From NCBI GenBank assembly GCA_025463135.1, contig JAOAPY010000016.1, forward strand, positions 185,525 through 249,524: 64,000 bases of DNA. The letters run 5' to 3'. The stretch's first letter is position 1; each line of letters opens with the position of its first letter. The position numbers and the translations under genes are program-made. A model generated the notes under the pieces. It saw only the letters and a list, made by a program, of their open reading frames with translations. It searched no databases and was not told the DNA's origin. The stretch is from Acidobacteriota bacterium (GTDB taxonomy: Bacteria > Acidobacteriota > Blastocatellia > Pyrinomonadales > Pyrinomonadaceae). Below, piece by piece: positions 41,934 to 53,051 of this stretch.

Positions 41934-42691
41934 TGAGTGACGTTACACTGGCGACTCTGCCAACCGAAGAAAGAACGTCAGCGAATGGTAACGGGCGACC
42001 CGAAGTGGTTTCGCTCATCGCCATGCGCGACATCTGGAAAACCTATGAAATGGGCTCAGAGAAAGTCCATGCTCTGCACGGTGTCTCGTTTGAGGTGCGC
42101 AAAGGTGAGTACATCGCGATCACCGGACCATCAGGCTCCGGCAAGTCCACTTTGATGAACTTGATCGGTTGTCTGGATACGCCCTCGCAAGGTGAATACT
42201 GGCTCAACGGCAAGAACGTTTCGGAGATGGACGATGATGAACTGGCACGTATTCGCAACCAGGAAGTAGGTTTCGTTTTTCAAACCTTCAATCTGCTGGC
42301 GCGCGCCACTGCGCTTCACAACGTAGAGCTGCCACTAATCTATGGCGGCATTGGGTCGGCGAAAAGGCACGAGATGGCCAAGCAGGCACTGGCGGCGGTG
42401 GACCTTGCCGATCGCGTCACCCACCGGCCCAACGAGCTTTCCGGCGGTCAACGCCAGCGCGTCGCCATCGCCCGCGCCCTGGTGAATCATCCTTCAATCC
42501 TGCTTGCCGACGAGCCCACCGGCGCTCTGGACACGCACACCAGTCAGGAGATCATGGACCTCTTCGAACGTCTTCACGAAGAGGGCAACACGGTGGTGCT
42601 GGTCACTCACGAACCGGACATCGCAGCTCGGGCTCACCGCATAATTTCAATCCGCGACGGACAGATCGAGAAAGATCAGGTAGTACGCTAA
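41933..42691 (+). CDS. ABC exporter ATPase, MacB/LolD type
   Basis: A 252-residue ATP-binding subunit. Walker A is GPSGSGKST, the signature is [15 protein letters not shown], and Walker B plus D-loop is [12 protein letters not shown]; the switch His is in [23 protein letters not shown]-type features and [20 protein letters not shown] are those of the MacB/LolD/FtsE group. It would power the four permeases downstream, as it is the only ATPase in this cluster. AAGGAG follows its end for the next gene. Confidence 0.95.
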   Translation: MSDVTLATLPTEERTSANGNGRPEVVSLIAMRDIWKTYEMGSEKVHALHGVSFEVRKGEYIAITGPSGSGKSTLMNLIGCLDTPSQGEYWLNGKNVSEMDDDELARIRNQEVGFVFQTFNLLARATALHNVELPLIYGGIGSAKRHEMAKQALAAVDLADRVTHRPNELSGGQRQRVAIARALVNHPSILLADEPTGALDTHTSQEIMDLFERLHEEGNTVVLVTHEPDIAARAHRIISIRDGQIEKDQVVR

Positions 42692-42703
42692 GGAGACGCG
42701 GCG

Positions 42704-44053
42704 ATGGATCGACGCGCCCATGACGTAACGCACGCGGCGCCAGCAGCGCCGGTAGCGTTAGCGCGGCGTGGCGTGGGAACTACAGCGTTCCGCTCCGTTT
42801 CGCGGCTACGCATTGCCGCGCTGTGGGAGGCTTTTTTGGTTGCGGTCGGCAGCTTGCGTTCAAATAAGCTGCGTACGGCCCTGACCCTCGTGGGTATCGT
42901 CGTTGGCGTGGCCGCTGTGATCGCGGTAGTCACCATCATCCAGGGCCTGGACAACAAAGTCGCCACCACCTTTTCATCGCAAGGCTCGACCGTCTTCACC
43001 ATTTCCAAGCGGCCCCAGATCATCAAGTCACGGGAAGACTTCGTCAAATTCAATAAGCGCAAAGATGTGACGCACGAGGATGCTGACGCTATTGCGCGTC
43101 TATGCACCTCGTGCTGGCGCGTGGGCGTGGCGGCAAATGTATTGCAGACGGCGAAACACGGCGATCAGAAATTCGAGAACGTGCGCGTGCGGGGCATTAC
43201 CCCACAGACAATGTTTGACGTCGATGGCGTGACGATTGATGCGGGCCGGATTTGGACGGAATCCGAAGGGGCATCGGGCCGGCCCATTTGTGTGGTGGGA
43301 TCTGACGTGTTGGCAAATTTATTTGGCGGAGCCGCCGCCGATCGCGTGATTGGTCAGGAGATCAGCATCGCGGGCCGGCCGCACCAGATTCTGGGCGTGC
43401 TGGAGCCGTTGGGCTCGATCTTTGGCGCTTCACGGGACAGCGTTATTTACATTCCCTATTCGACCTATCAGAAGGCTTATGGCGCGCGCGATTCGATTGT
43501 CGTGTTCATACAGGTACCCACCGCGGGACAGTTAGAGGCGGCTGAAGATCAGGTACGAACAATCATGCGTAATCGCCGCGGCAAGATTTTCGGCGATGAT
43601 GCAGACCCTGGCTTTGCCCTCGAGACGCAGGACGTGTTTCTGGATCTCTATGGGAAAGCAACCTCGAATATCTATATAGTGACCATCGGCGTGGCGGCCA
43701 TTTCGTTAATCGTGGGCGGCATTGTGGTCATGAATATCATGCTCGTGTCGGTCACTGAGCGCACCAAAGAAATTGGCATTCGCAAGGCCCTGGGAGCGAG
43801 ACGGAAAGACATCCTTACTCAATTTCTGATTGAAGCGGTGGCCGTCACGGCCATCGGCGGAGCCATCGGTGTCTTTACCGGTTTTGGATTGGCATACGTG
43901 ATTTCCGCCTTAATTGGTTTTCCGTTGCTCATTAATTTGTTGTCGGCGGTTTTGGGCGTCGGTGTTTCTTCAGTGGTCGGAATTATTAGCGGCCTGTGGC
44001 CGGCCTGGCGAGCGGCGAAGCTTGATCCGATTGAGGCGTTGCGATCGGAATGA
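42704..44053 (+). CDS. MacB-type ABC exporter permease 1
   Basis: A 449-residue permease. It has an N-terminal helix (SLRSNKLRTALTLVGIVVGV), a large periplasmic MacB-like domain (about 80-310), and three C-terminal helices with GGIVVMNIMLVSVTERTKEIGIRKALGARRKDIL and the closing AAKLDPIEALRSE. About 35 extra residues precede the first helix. Such subunits work as dimers to move substrates from the periplasm outward by mechanical coupling. The start ATG has AGGAG 8 nt upstream. The next permease starts 16 bp later. Confidence 0.94.
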   Translation: MDRRAHDVTHAAPAAPVALARRGVGTTAFRSVSRLRIAALWEAFLVAVGSLRSNKLRTALTLVGIVVGVAAVIAVVTIIQGLDNKVATTFSSQGSTVFTISKRPQIIKSREDFVKFNKRKDVTHEDADAIARLCTSCWRVGVAANVLQTAKHGDQKFENVRVRGITPQTMFDVDGVTIDAGRIWTESEGASGRPICVVGSDVLANLFGGAAADRVIGQEISIAGRPHQILGVLEPLGSIFGASRDSVIYIPYSTYQKAYGARDSIVVFIQVPTAGQLEAAEDQVRTIMRNRRGKIFGDDADPGFALETQDVFLDLYGKATSNIYIVTIGVAAISLIVGGIVVMNIMLVSVTERTKEIGIRKALGARRKDILTQFLIEAVAVTAIGGAIGVFTGFGLAYVISALIGFPLLINLLSAVLGVGVSSVVGIISGLWPAWRAAKLDPIEALRSE

Positions 44054-44069
44054 ATTCTCGGGAATAAAC

Positions 44070-45311
44070 TTGCGAATCGAAGACATCAAAGAATCCAGCC
44101 TCATGGCGCTCGACACCGTGCGGGCCAACAAGCTCCGCTCGGCTTTGACGATCCTGGGCGTAAGCGTCGGCGTGATAACTATCATCTTCATGGTTTCCAT
44201 TATCCAGGGATTGAACAAAGCCTTTGCCGATCAAATCGAATCATTGGGCTCCAATACGATCTTTGTCGCCAAGTTCGAACCTAGTTTCGGCAAGCCACCC
44301 GGGCCCGACGAGATTCACCGAAAAGATCTGACGATGGACGATGCCGAAGCGCTGCGCCGCGAAGCGCCTTCTATCGCCGGCGTATCACCGATTCATCGCT
44401 TGCTGGCCGGCACGGCGCACTACCAGGACAAACAGACAGATACTCCGATTGTCTTTGGCGTCACTCCCTACTACGAGTTTGTGCACACGCAATACGCTGC
44501 TCGCGGACGCTTCATCAACGACATCGACATGCAGGATCGATCCAATGTCTGCGTGTTGGGAGTTGACGTGGTGCAGGCATTATTTCCCTACGAGGATCCT
44601 TTGAACAAGGAAGTACGCATCAACGGCAATCCTTTCCAGGTGATCGGAGTAATGGAACCGCTCGGTAGTTTCTTTGGCCAGTCGCGCGACAATTCGATCT
44701 TCATGCCCATCAGCACCTTTGACAAGTACTATCCGGACCTTCCCTTCCCGCAGACGGTTTTTTTCATCATCGTGCGACCGCAGTCGCGGGCATACGTGAA
44801 ATCGAGCATCGATGAGATCACCGACATTCTGCGCCGGCGCCGCCATGTGGCCCCTAATGAGAAAAATAACTTTGGCATTTCATCGCAGGATTCACTACTG
44901 GACATTTACAATCAACTGACTGGCGCCACGGCGCTGGTGCTTACGGCGATTTCGTTTGTAGCCCTGATGATCGGCGGCATCGGCGTAATGAACATCATGC
45001 TTGTCTCAGTAACTGAGCGCACGAAAGAGATCGGCATTCGCAAGGCCGTAGGGGCCACCAAGATTAATATCCTTTCGCAGTTCTTGATTGAAGCCGTGGT
45101 CCTGACAGGAATTGGGGGTCTCGCGGGTTTACTGGTCGGTGAAGTGGCCAGTGTGTTGATGAACAAGTATTCGCCGTTGCCGGCATATGTGCCCGTATGG
45201 GCCATAGTTGTGGGGATCGGAATTTCTGCGGCGGTAGGAATCGTATTTGGCCTCTGGCCGGCCTGGAAGGCAGCGCGATTGGATCCGATCGAGGCGCTAC
45301 GCTGGGAGTAA
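44070..45311 (+). CDS. MacB-type ABC exporter permease 2
   Basis: A 413-residue permease with RANKLRSALTILGVSVGVIT, the periplasmic domain, and MIGGIGVMNIMLVSVTERTK, IGIRKAVGA and LDPIEALRWE at the end. The TTG at 44070 (MRIEDIKESS) is taken as start because it gives the usual short cytoplasmic lead before RANK; the ATG at 44103 is the alternative. An upstream ATG at 43914 lies deep inside permease 1 and would encode unrelated sequence. The periplasmic part differs clearly from permease 1, so they are diverged paralogues. Confidence 0.92.
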   Translation: MRIEDIKESSLMALDTVRANKLRSALTILGVSVGVITIIFMVSIIQGLNKAFADQIESLGSNTIFVAKFEPSFGKPPGPDEIHRKDLTMDDAEALRREAPSIAGVSPIHRLLAGTAHYQDKQTDTPIVFGVTPYYEFVHTQYAARGRFINDIDMQDRSNVCVLGVDVVQALFPYEDPLNKEVRINGNPFQVIGVMEPLGSFFGQSRDNSIFMPISTFDKYYPDLPFPQTVFFIIVRPQSRAYVKSSIDEITDILRRRRHVAPNEKNNFGISSQDSLLDIYNQLTGATALVLTAISFVALMIGGIGVMNIMLVSVTERTKEIGIRKAVGATKINILSQFLIEAVVLTGIGGLAGLLVGEVASVLMNKYSPLPAYVPVWAIVVGIGISAAVGIVFGLWPAWKAARLDPIEALRWE

Positions 45312-45657
45312 AGGCAACAGCGACTGGGGATCCTTGATCTGAACCCTGCTCGCTTCGGAGGAGCGAGATGTTTATAGAACGCGACCTCCTCAACCGCCCG
45401 GCGCCCTCCAGCGGAGCGCAATGTTCTCCGCGATGGGAATATTTTTTGGCCCTAATTTTGAGCTTTCACATTTCGCTCCTGAAGGAGCTAAATCACTCTA
45501 AATGCGGACCATCCTATAGACATTGCGCTCCCAGGGAGCGAAGCAGAGCACCATCTTTTCTTTACATCTAAACTAATCTAAGATCCCGTTTGCATCTTCC
45601 GTTTTCTAACAGTTGAAACTGCAACCCTAACGAGCGTGAGACCGTACTAACTCAACC
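45312..45657. other. Repeat-filled gap between permeases 2 and 3
   Basis: 346 bp without a gene. At least three hairpin units with GCTCC..GGAGC arms are present at 45350-45543, after which the sequence is A/T-richer. A separate promoter for permeases 3 and 4 could lie in 45545-45657; I cannot identify one with confidence. Confidence 0.5.
45350..45543. repeat. Cluster of GCTCC..GGAGC hairpins with ATGTTTATAGAA motif
   Basis: The units are CGCTTCGGAGGAGCG followed by AGATGTTTATAGAAC (45351-45380), TCCAGCGGAGCGCAATGTTC (45408-45426), CGCTCCTGAAGGAGCTAAAT (45474-45493) and the inverted CTATAGACATTGCGCTCCCA plus GGGAGCG (45514-45540). The family also occurs at 29808-29880. Confidence 0.7.
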
Positions 45658-46896
45658 GTGAAATTCGTCGAAACTCTGAAACTAGCACTCGCGGCCATTT
45701 GGGCGCATAAACTTCGTTCGGCACTGACGCTGCTGGGCATGATCATCGGCGTGATGGCCTTTGTGGTGGTCGTGTCATTGATCCAGGGATTCAACGTTTA
45801 CGTGGATGAAAAGATTGCGGGAATCGGGACCAAGTCATTCACCATTCAACGCTTTAATCCGTTTGAAGACTTTAAAGATACGGACACGATTGCCGCCGCG
45901 CAGCGCCGCAACAAGGACTTGACGCTCGATGATTACGAGTATTTGCTCCAGCGCACTACTTTGATTGGCAAGCTGGGCGCGAAAGCCCGAGGCACGCCGG
46001 CCGAAGTTAAGCGCGACACGAACGTGCTCGAGGACGTCTTTGTCTCGGGCGCCACGGCTAACACCGCTGATATCGAGAACCGCGACATCGCTGAAGGCCG
46101 CTTTTTTAGTCAGGCCGAAAACGATGCTGCCTCAAAGGTTGCTTACATTGGCGCTGACGTGTCCAATAAGATCTTCCCAGCCGGTAACCCCATCGGTAGC
46201 GAGATCACTATCAGAGGGTTGCCTTACCGCGTTGTCGGCGTGGAAGCTCCCAAAGGCACCGTCTTCGGTATTCCTCAGGATACTTTCATAGTCATTCCGC
46301 TGAAGACTTATGCGAACAACTTTGGAGGGTTGGTGCGGCAGCGCTCACTGTTTTTTATAGCCACGGCCAGGGTCGATAATCAGTTTGCCGATGCGGTCGA
46401 CGAGTCACGCTTTCTGATGCGCGTACGGCGCAAACTTGGCGTCGGCGAGAAAGACAACTTTGGGATCGTTACGCCGGATGCCATCACGGGTTTGCGTGAT
46501 CGGATCTTTGGGTCAATCTTCATAGTCGCCATGCTGGTTCCGGGCATCGCCCTGATAGTGGGCGCCATCGTAATCATGAACATCATGCTGGTCTCGGTAA
46601 CCGAACGGACCAAAGAGATTGGTATTCGCAAATCGCTCGGCGCGCGCAAAATGGACATCCTGAAGCAGTTTTTGGTGGAAGCGGTTACGCTGGCAACGAT
46701 CGGGGGCGCGATCGGAATTATTCTGGCGTGGCTGATCGGTCGCGTCGTTACCGCAATCTTTTTTCCGACCTATTTGTCATTATTCGCGATCCTGGGGGCG
46801 CTGGCGGCCTCGGGCGGGGCAGGAACTCTTTCGGGCTTATTTCCGGCCTGGAAGGCCGCGCGACTGGATCCGATCGAGGCACTAAGGGCGGACTAA
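45658..46896 (+). CDS. MacB-type ABC exporter permease 3
   Basis: A 412-residue permease starting with GTG (MKFVETLKLALAAIWAHKLR, then SALTLLGMIIGV). The periplasmic domain is followed by IVIMNIMLVSVTERTKEIGI, RKSLGARKMDIL and LDPIEALRAD. WAHKLRS replaces the common RANKLRS. It is separated from permease 2 by a repeat-filled gap but is in the same orientation and followed by permease 4, so it is part of the same gene bank. No separate ATPase is nearby. Confidence 0.93.
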   Translation: MKFVETLKLALAAIWAHKLRSALTLLGMIIGVMAFVVVVSLIQGFNVYVDEKIAGIGTKSFTIQRFNPFEDFKDTDTIAAAQRRNKDLTLDDYEYLLQRTTLIGKLGAKARGTPAEVKRDTNVLEDVFVSGATANTADIENRDIAEGRFFSQAENDAASKVAYIGADVSNKIFPAGNPIGSEITIRGLPYRVVGVEAPKGTVFGIPQDTFIVIPLKTYANNFGGLVRQRSLFFIATARVDNQFADAVDESRFLMRVRRKLGVGEKDNFGIVTPDAITGLRDRIFGSIFIVAMLVPGIALIVGAIVIMNIMLVSVTERTKEIGIRKSLGARKMDILKQFLVEAVTLATIGGAIGIILAWLIGRVVTAIFFPTYLSLFAILGALAASGGAGTLSGLFPAWKAARLDPIEALRAD

Positions 46897-46988
46897 AAAC
46901 GAAGCTGGTCTTTGGCCTTTGCTATTCCTCTTGGGAACGGTTTTTAGTCCTCAGAAATCAAATTTCAATTCAGGTTGGAAAAAAGCCA

Positions 46989-47016
46989 AAGACCTAAGAC
47001 CCAAGACCAAAGACCT
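46989..47016 (+). repeat. 7-bp array, four AAGACCN units before permease 4
   Basis: AAGACCT, AAGACCC, AAGACCA, AAGACCT. It ends 12 nt before the ATG of permease 4. It is the inverse of the GGTCTTT array 14 bp after the stop of the same gene (48300-48327) and of the array at 37581. Confidence 0.85.
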
Positions 47017-47028
47017 TCTCTTAAATTC

Positions 47029-48285
<1,257 letters not shown>

Positions 48286-48299
48286 AGAGATTGGGCGTG

Positions 48300-48327
48300 G
48301 GTCTTTGGTCTTTGGTCTTTGGTCTTT
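48300..48327 (+). repeat. 7-bp array, four GGTCTTT units after permease 4
   Basis: Four exact GGTCTTT units 14 bp beyond the permease 4 stop. They are the inverse of 46989-47016 and the same word as 37581-37615. Confidence 0.9.
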
Positions 48328-48469
48328 GCCGTTTAGAAAGCGGGCTTGTCCGCCGTCCGCAGAAAATCCACTCAACCTTCGAGGTTCTTCGAATCCCCCG
48401 GGCGCACAAGCGCGCTTTCCAAACTTACAGGCAGGAGCCCGGCGCGCTAAACATGAACGCTTGTCGAAC

Positions 48470-48533
48470 TAGCGATGAAGGTCATTTGGAATAGCGATGA
48501 ACGGTCATCGGAATAGCATGAACGGTGTTAGGG
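48470..48533 (+). repeat. Direct repeat of a ~22-bp unit
   Basis: TAGCGATGAAGGTCATTTGG plus AA, then TAGCGATGAACGGTCATCGG plus AA, then a shortened TAGCATGAACGGTGTTAGGG. Nearly three copies lie between permease 4 and the Yip1 gene. The purpose is unknown. Confidence 0.7.
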
Positions 48534-48578
48534 CTAAGGACGCGCGCTCAGTGAACGCGAGAAGCACGCTCCTCCCGC

Positions 48579-49571
48579 TTACGAAATGAAACTGGGGAAT
48601 AGGGCCGTAACCGAGACAATCAACAGCAGTCCAATCACCCACAAGGTTATCGCGACACCCCACGCTGCGGATGAACTGACTTTGGTGGCCCCTTCGTGTA
48701 ATCCCTTCGCCACCAGCCACAGCTTATAGAATGAAAGTATTCCGATTGAGGCCGCGATGACGAAGAGCACTGGATGGTCCTTCGGTGTAAACAAGATCCC
48801 CAGATTGTCCTGCAGCAGCGTCTCCTGGCCCATCAGCGGATGAATGTCGTCCGGCAACTTTAAGTAAAGGAGCACAAAACTCACCAACTTGGTGATCACC
48901 ACCGTTGGCAGCGCCGCATAAGCAAGCACCGAGACTGCCTGCCAGTAATTGATCCGGCCGCCGAACGCCAACAGCGCCACCAGATAAAGAGCAGCAATGA
49001 AGAACGTTGCCAGGAACACGCCGGCAATTGTCTTCACGCCGTTGGTCACTTTTTGCGTGGGCGATTTGGCGTCCTGAAGTCCCTGATCTCTGGCCCGCTC
49101 GACCGCCTCTGGTGGAATAAAGGGCGTGTCGGCCATCTTATCCACGGTGTAGTTAACAATGCGCTCGGCGGTCAGCCTATGTGTGAAGGCAGCCACGTAG
49201 GCTGCGCTCAGAATCGAGATCACTAACAGTGGCGCCACCCAACTGGGATTGGTGCGCAAGTTACGAAAGACGCGGGTCGGCTCGTAGAAAATTCCAGCAA
49301 GTTTCTCGAGCGTGCCCAGCGGGGCTTGTGGCTCGAGCTCCGGCAGACTGACGAAACTCAGTCCCACCAATGCGATTCCCAGCAAACAAATAATCACACC
49401 CGTACCGACACCCCCGCCGAGCAGCTTGGCAATTCCGGTAACTGCGACTATCAGGCCCAGCACAATCAGCCCGACTCCTATCGCCAGCATCTTCTGGGGA
49501 CGTCGCCGCGGCGGTTCCATCGTCACAGTGGGAGGCGCGGGTGCATGAAATTCTGTGTTCGGATCGCTCAT
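48579..49571 (-). CDS. Yip1-family membrane protein
   Basis: A 330-residue membrane protein. A Pro-rich N-terminus is followed by two close helices (MLAIGVGLIVLGLIVAVTGI; GVIICLLGIALVGLSFV). The Yip1-like domain (~90-330) has LAGIFYEPTRVFRNLRTNPS followed by five helices (PLLVISILSAAYVAAF; TIAGVFLATFFIAALYLVAL; and others). Bacterial Yip1-domain proteins are mostly uncharacterised; trafficking roles are known only for eukaryotic ones. It faces the permease bank tail to tail, with repeats between. Confidence 0.88.
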   Translation of the reverse strand: MSDPNTEFHAPAPPTVTMEPPRRRPQKMLAIGVGLIVLGLIVAVTGIAKLLGGGVGTGVIICLLGIALVGLSFVSLPELEPQAPLGTLEKLAGIFYEPTRVFRNLRTNPSWVAPLLVISILSAAYVAAFTHRLTAERIVNYTVDKMADTPFIPPEAVERARDQGLQDAKSPTQKVTNGVKTIAGVFLATFFIAALYLVALLAFGGRINYWQAVSVLAYAALPTVVITKLVSFVLLYLKLPDDIHPLMGQETLLQDNLGILFTPKDHPVLFVIAASIGILSFYKLWLVAKGLHEGATKVSSSAAWGVAITLWVIGLLLIVSVTALFPSFIS

Positions 49572-49728
49572 TAGGTAAATCCTCCTCGATTAAGAGGACG
49601 GGGAGACTGTGTTCCGTCCGATAGTTAGGAATTAAGTACGCAAGAATCGTTGATACGAGTACCAGGACGGCCGGGTTTCACTTCCACGTTGCGCGCGCCG
49701 CCAACCTTGAGCCTCGGAGCCCTGCTTT

Positions 49729-50721
49729 TCATTCTTCAGCCCTGCTTTCCCTCCAACCCGGCACGCGAATGCAGGCGACTGTATGACCCGGGGCAACTTC
49801 GCGCAACTCTGGATCAATCACCGCGCACTCGTCAATAGCTATCGGGCAACGCGTTCGAAAACGGCAACCCGACGGCGGATTGATCGGCGTCGGCACGTCG
49901 CCCTGCAGAACAATCCTTTCCCGCTTTCGTTTGGGATCGGGAATGGGAATCGCTGAAAGCAGCGCCTTAGTGTACGGATGAAGCGGCTGTCGATAGAGAT
50001 CAACTGCTGATGCCACCTCAACGATGCGCCCCAGATACATCACCGCTACGCGTGTCGAAATGTGTTCGACAACAGCGAGGCCATGCGAGATGAAAAGATA
50101 AGTTAGGCCAAATTCCTTTTGCAGATCCTGAAACAGATTGACGACCTGGGCCTGCACGGAAACATCCAGGGCCGATACCGGTTCATCGGCCACAATCAAT
50201 TTAGGATTAAGGGCCAGCGTGCGGGCCACGCCAATGCGTTGACGTTGACCGCCTGAGAATTCATGGCTGTAGCGGTTCATGTAATCAGGATCGAGTCCAA
50301 CTTTTGCCAACAGCGAGGCCACACGCTCACGTCTTTCTTTGCGATCGCCGATCTTATGAATTACCAGGGGCTCAGCAATGATGTCGCCAACCTTCATGCG
50401 CGGGTTAAGCGAGGCATAAGGGTCCTGGAAAACAATCTGCATTTCCCGGCGCAGTTCGCGCAGCTCGTTCTTTCCCATGGCCACCACATCGCGGCCGGCA
50501 AACAAAATTTCACCGCGTGTTGGTTCAATCAAGCGCAGCAGGCAACGGCCAACAGTGGACTTCCCGCAACCCGACTCGCCCACCAAACCCAATGTCTCGC
50601 CCTGAAAGATTTCGAACGATACGCCATCGACAGCGCGCACCACATCGTCACTGTTCTCTACCGCGAAATGTTTTACCAACCCGCGCACGCTAACGAGTTG
50701 AACGTGACTATTACGACTCAT
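49729..50721 (-). CDS. oppF: Oligopeptide/dipeptide ABC transporter ATPase, OppF/DppF type
   Basis: A 330-residue ATPase. Walker A is GESGCGKST, the signature is [16 protein letters not shown], Walker B is [12 protein letters not shown], and the OppF-type tail ([35 protein letters not shown]) holds the Cys-rich segment often binding an Fe-S cluster in this family. It pairs with the OppD-type gene upstream. No permease or solute-binding protein gene is adjacent, so the membrane partners must lie elsewhere. Its first 14 codons lie in a tandemly duplicated 220-bp segment. Confidence 0.94.
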   Translation of the reverse strand: MSRNSHVQLVSVRGLVKHFAVENSDDVVRAVDGVSFEIFQGETLGLVGESGCGKSTVGRCLLRLIEPTRGEILFAGRDVVAMGKNELRELRREMQIVFQDPYASLNPRMKVGDIIAEPLVIHKIGDRKERRERVASLLAKVGLDPDYMNRYSHEFSGGQRQRIGVARTLALNPKLIVADEPVSALDVSVQAQVVNLFQDLQKEFGLTYLFISHGLAVVEHISTRVAVMYLGRIVEVASAVDLYRQPLHPYTKALLSAIPIPDPKRKRERIVLQGDVPTPINPPSGCRFRTRCPIAIDECAVIDPELREVAPGHTVACIRVPGWRESRAEE

Positions 50722-51121
50722 GTTTTTTGAATCGGATCAAAACAGGATAATCCGCAGATTGCGCAGATTTCACTGATCTTCCGACCGGTTATTTCCAAAG
50801 AGAGAAAACGTTCCACTCAATCTCTTCTTAATCTGCGGAATCGGCGTAATCTGCGGATACGCTTTTTTGATCCGCCCTGACCACTGCGGTCCCGTCGAAA
50901 AGCCGCGCACGCTAACGAGTTGAACGTGACTATTACGACTCATGTTTTTTGAATCGGATCAAAACAGGATAATCCGCAGATTGCGCAGATTTCACTGATT
51001 TTCAGACCGGTTATTTCAAGAGAGAAAACGTTCCACACAATCTCTTCTTAATCTGCGGAATCGGCGTAATCTGCGGATACGCCTTTTTGATCCGCCCTGG
51101 CCACTGCGGTCCCGTCGAAAA
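50681..51121. repeat. Tandem duplication (~222 bp + ~220 bp) of the oppD/oppF junction
   Basis: 50681-50902 and 50903-51121 are near-identical, differing by a few substitutions and a 2-bp gap (TTTCCAAAG versus TTTCAAG). Copy 1 holds the true oppF start (50721) plus a ghost of the oppD end. Copy 2 holds a ghost oppF start (ATG at 50943) plus the true oppD end. Within each are ATCTGCGGA/TCCGCAGAT words facing each other. The high identity implies a recent event. Confidence 0.92.
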
Positions 51122-52094
51122 GGACGCAACGAACTTGAACACCATCGCCAAGGTCATACAGTGGAATGGGACCTTCAATGCAACGCGGTAAGCGATAGGG
51201 ACAGCGGGGCGCGAAGTGACAACCGGGCGGCAAGTCCGTCGGGCTGGGTACCGTGCCCTCAATCGTCGCCAGCCGCTCCTTCTTGATCACGTCATCGGCA
51301 GTTAACTTCGGCACCGAACGCAACAGGCCTTCGGTGTAGGGATGTTTCGGACGCGCGAACAATTCATCAACCGGCGACTCTTCAACAATTTTTCCCGTAT
51401 ACATGACCGCCACACGATCGGCTACCTCAGCCACCACGCCCAGGTCGTGCGTGATCAGCAGCACCGCCAACTCGCGCGTCTGGCGCAATCCATCCAGCAA
51501 CTCGAGTATCTGTGCCTGGATTGTGACATCGAGGGCCGTCGTCGGCTCGTCGGCAATTAACAGTCTGGGATCACAAGCCAGCGCCATCGCGATCATTACT
51601 CGTTGGCGCATGCCGCCGGATAATTGATGTGGATAATCATCCACGCGCCGAACAGGATCGGGAATTGAGACCTCGCGCATCGCTTCGATCGCCGCCGCGC
51701 GCGCGGCCTTGTGCGAAAGCTTTCGATGAAGCCGCAACGCTTCGGCAATCTGTTCGCCAACGGTAAACACAGGATTGAGCGAAGTCATCGGATCCTGGAA
51801 GATCATGGCGATATCGTCGCCGCGAATGGTCCGCATTTCGGCGTCTGAGAGTGTCAGTAAATTCCTGCTATCGAAAGTGATCTCACCAGCCACAATTTTT
51901 CCCGGCGGCGCAATCAAACGCATGATAGAAAGGGCCGTGATCGATTTTCCGCAGCCTGATTCGCCCACCAGCCCCAGCAACTCGCCGCGGTCAAGATAGA
52001 AACTTACATCATTAACCGCCCGCACGAGACCCGCCCGCGTGGGAAAGTGCGTTTGCAGATTTTTGACTTCCAGGAGATGCGACATTCTAGACAT
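51048..52094 (-). CDS. oppD: Oligopeptide/dipeptide ABC transporter ATPase, OppD/DppD type
   Basis: A 348-residue ATPase with [65 protein letters not shown] and the tail motif [14 protein letters not shown]. It is the usual partner of OppF for uptake of peptides or other solutes. The last residues ([14 protein letters not shown]) are encoded by an ATCTGCGGA-type repeat and are not part of the family sequence, so the repeat has replaced or extended the original C-terminus. The start at 52094 or 52085 cannot be told apart. Confidence 0.94.
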   Translation of the reverse strand: MSRMSHLLEVKNLQTHFPTRAGLVRAVNDVSFYLDRGELLGLVGESGCGKSITALSIMRLIAPPGKIVAGEITFDSRNLLTLSDAEMRTIRGDDIAMIFQDPMTSLNPVFTVGEQIAEALRLHRKLSHKAARAAAIEAMREVSIPDPVRRVDDYPHQLSGGMRQRVMIAMALACDPRLLIADEPTTALDVTIQAQILELLDGLRQTRELAVLLITHDLGVVAEVADRVAVMYTGKIVEESPVDELFARPKHPYTEGLLRSVPKLTADDVIKKERLATIEGTVPSPTDLPPGCHFAPRCPYRLPRCIEGPIPLYDLGDGVQVRCVLFDGTAVARADQKGVSADYADSAD

Positions 52095-52108
52095 AAAAAG
52101 CGTGTCTC

Positions 52109-53011
52109 TCAGGTACGCGGTCCGTGCTTTTCGTCTTTTCGGGAAGGAGTTTTACCTGAAGACCTCGCGTGTCCCTTTTCTTCCTCTTCAGCGGATACCA
52201 CACTGCCCTGGCCGCCGCCGAATCTTGAAATGAGTTTTTCGTCACTAATGATTCCCAGGCCGATCCCCAAAGCAGTCGCTTGAAACCACCCATTGATAGG
52301 TATCTTATCCTGCGCCATAGACAGCAGCACGCCAAAACCAATTACCAGGGTGGTCAGGAGAAAAGGCAAGCGACCGATCACGACGTATCGAGTTAGTTGA
52401 CTTGCGCTCTCAATAAATTTCTTCTTATCTCGCAGAGAATAAGCCACGTCCACGCTATTTTGGGTGATGGTCTTGACGATGAAGCCCAGCAGGACGCCAA
52501 TAACCCCGGACAGCAGATAGAGAAACATCGACGTCGTATATATCAGAGTGACGTCGCCGTTCTGCCGGTGGGTATAGTCATGCCCGTCACTTCCCTTCAG
52601 CTTGTAGGTGAAATTGAAGACAAACACCTTGGGATCACGAGTGGAGTAAAGCGCATCCTTTTTCCAGAGGTCACTCAATTGTGTAGGCACTTTGACGACG
52701 AAAGGAATTGCCAGTGAGTCCCCAGGCGATAGCGGACTATCAATCTTTAATGTGGGAAACTCAGGGTAATCAAGAAGAGGCGTAACCCCCGGTATAGATT
52801 TCGCCATAATCGAAAAACCACGAGGCGGTACCGGAGCGATCGCGATTTCACTGAGCTGCTCATCGGTATCAATCGTTACGAGGATCTCAAAATCGTGACC
52901 CTTTTCAATTGCCGTAGCCGTCGAGCTGATCTTGAATTTCGGCGCTGCATATCCAGGTTCAGGTGTTAGCCAGAGCAGGACCAGCAGCGCAAACAAAGTT
53001 GTCTTAATCAC
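52109..53011 (-). CDS. Exported membrane protein of unknown function
   Basis: A 300-residue protein. The start is GTG at 53011, with AGGAG 6 nt upstream; it directly gives a signal peptide ([20 protein letters not shown], ending YAA). Residues ~25-145 form a beta-rich extracytoplasmic domain ([39 protein letters not shown]). Two or three membrane helices follow ([49 protein letters not shown]), and the Lys/Glu/Ser-rich tail is cytoplasmic. I do not recognise the family. It lies 14 bp upstream of oppD and 40 bp after the deacetylase gene, in the same direction. Confidence 0.82.
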   Translation of the reverse strand: MIKTTLFALLVLLWLTPEPGYAAPKFKISSTATAIEKGHDFEILVTIDTDEQLSEIAIAPVPPRGFSIMAKSIPGVTPLLDYPEFPTLKIDSPLSPGDSLAIPFVVKVPTQLSDLWKKDALYSTRDPKVFVFNFTYKLKGSDGHDYTHRQNGDVTLIYTTSMFLYLLSGVIGVLLGFIVKTITQNSVDVAYSLRDKKKFIESASQLTRYVVIGRLPFLLTTLVIGFGVLLSMAQDKIPINGWFQATALGIGLGIISDEKLISRFGGGQGSVVSAEEEEKGHARSSGKTPSRKDEKHGPRT

Positions 53012-53051
53012 CAGCGGCTCCTTTTGTCGTGCTTGTGCAGGTAAGGATGAT

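Noticed and set aside
43914..44069. Early start for permease 2 inside permease 1
   Set aside because: The sequence is the out-of-frame shadow of permease 1 and has no membrane-protein pattern of the family.
48366..48412. Possible tRNA 3' half (GGTTCTTCGAATCC)
   Set aside because: No acceptor, D or anticodon stem can be built around it.
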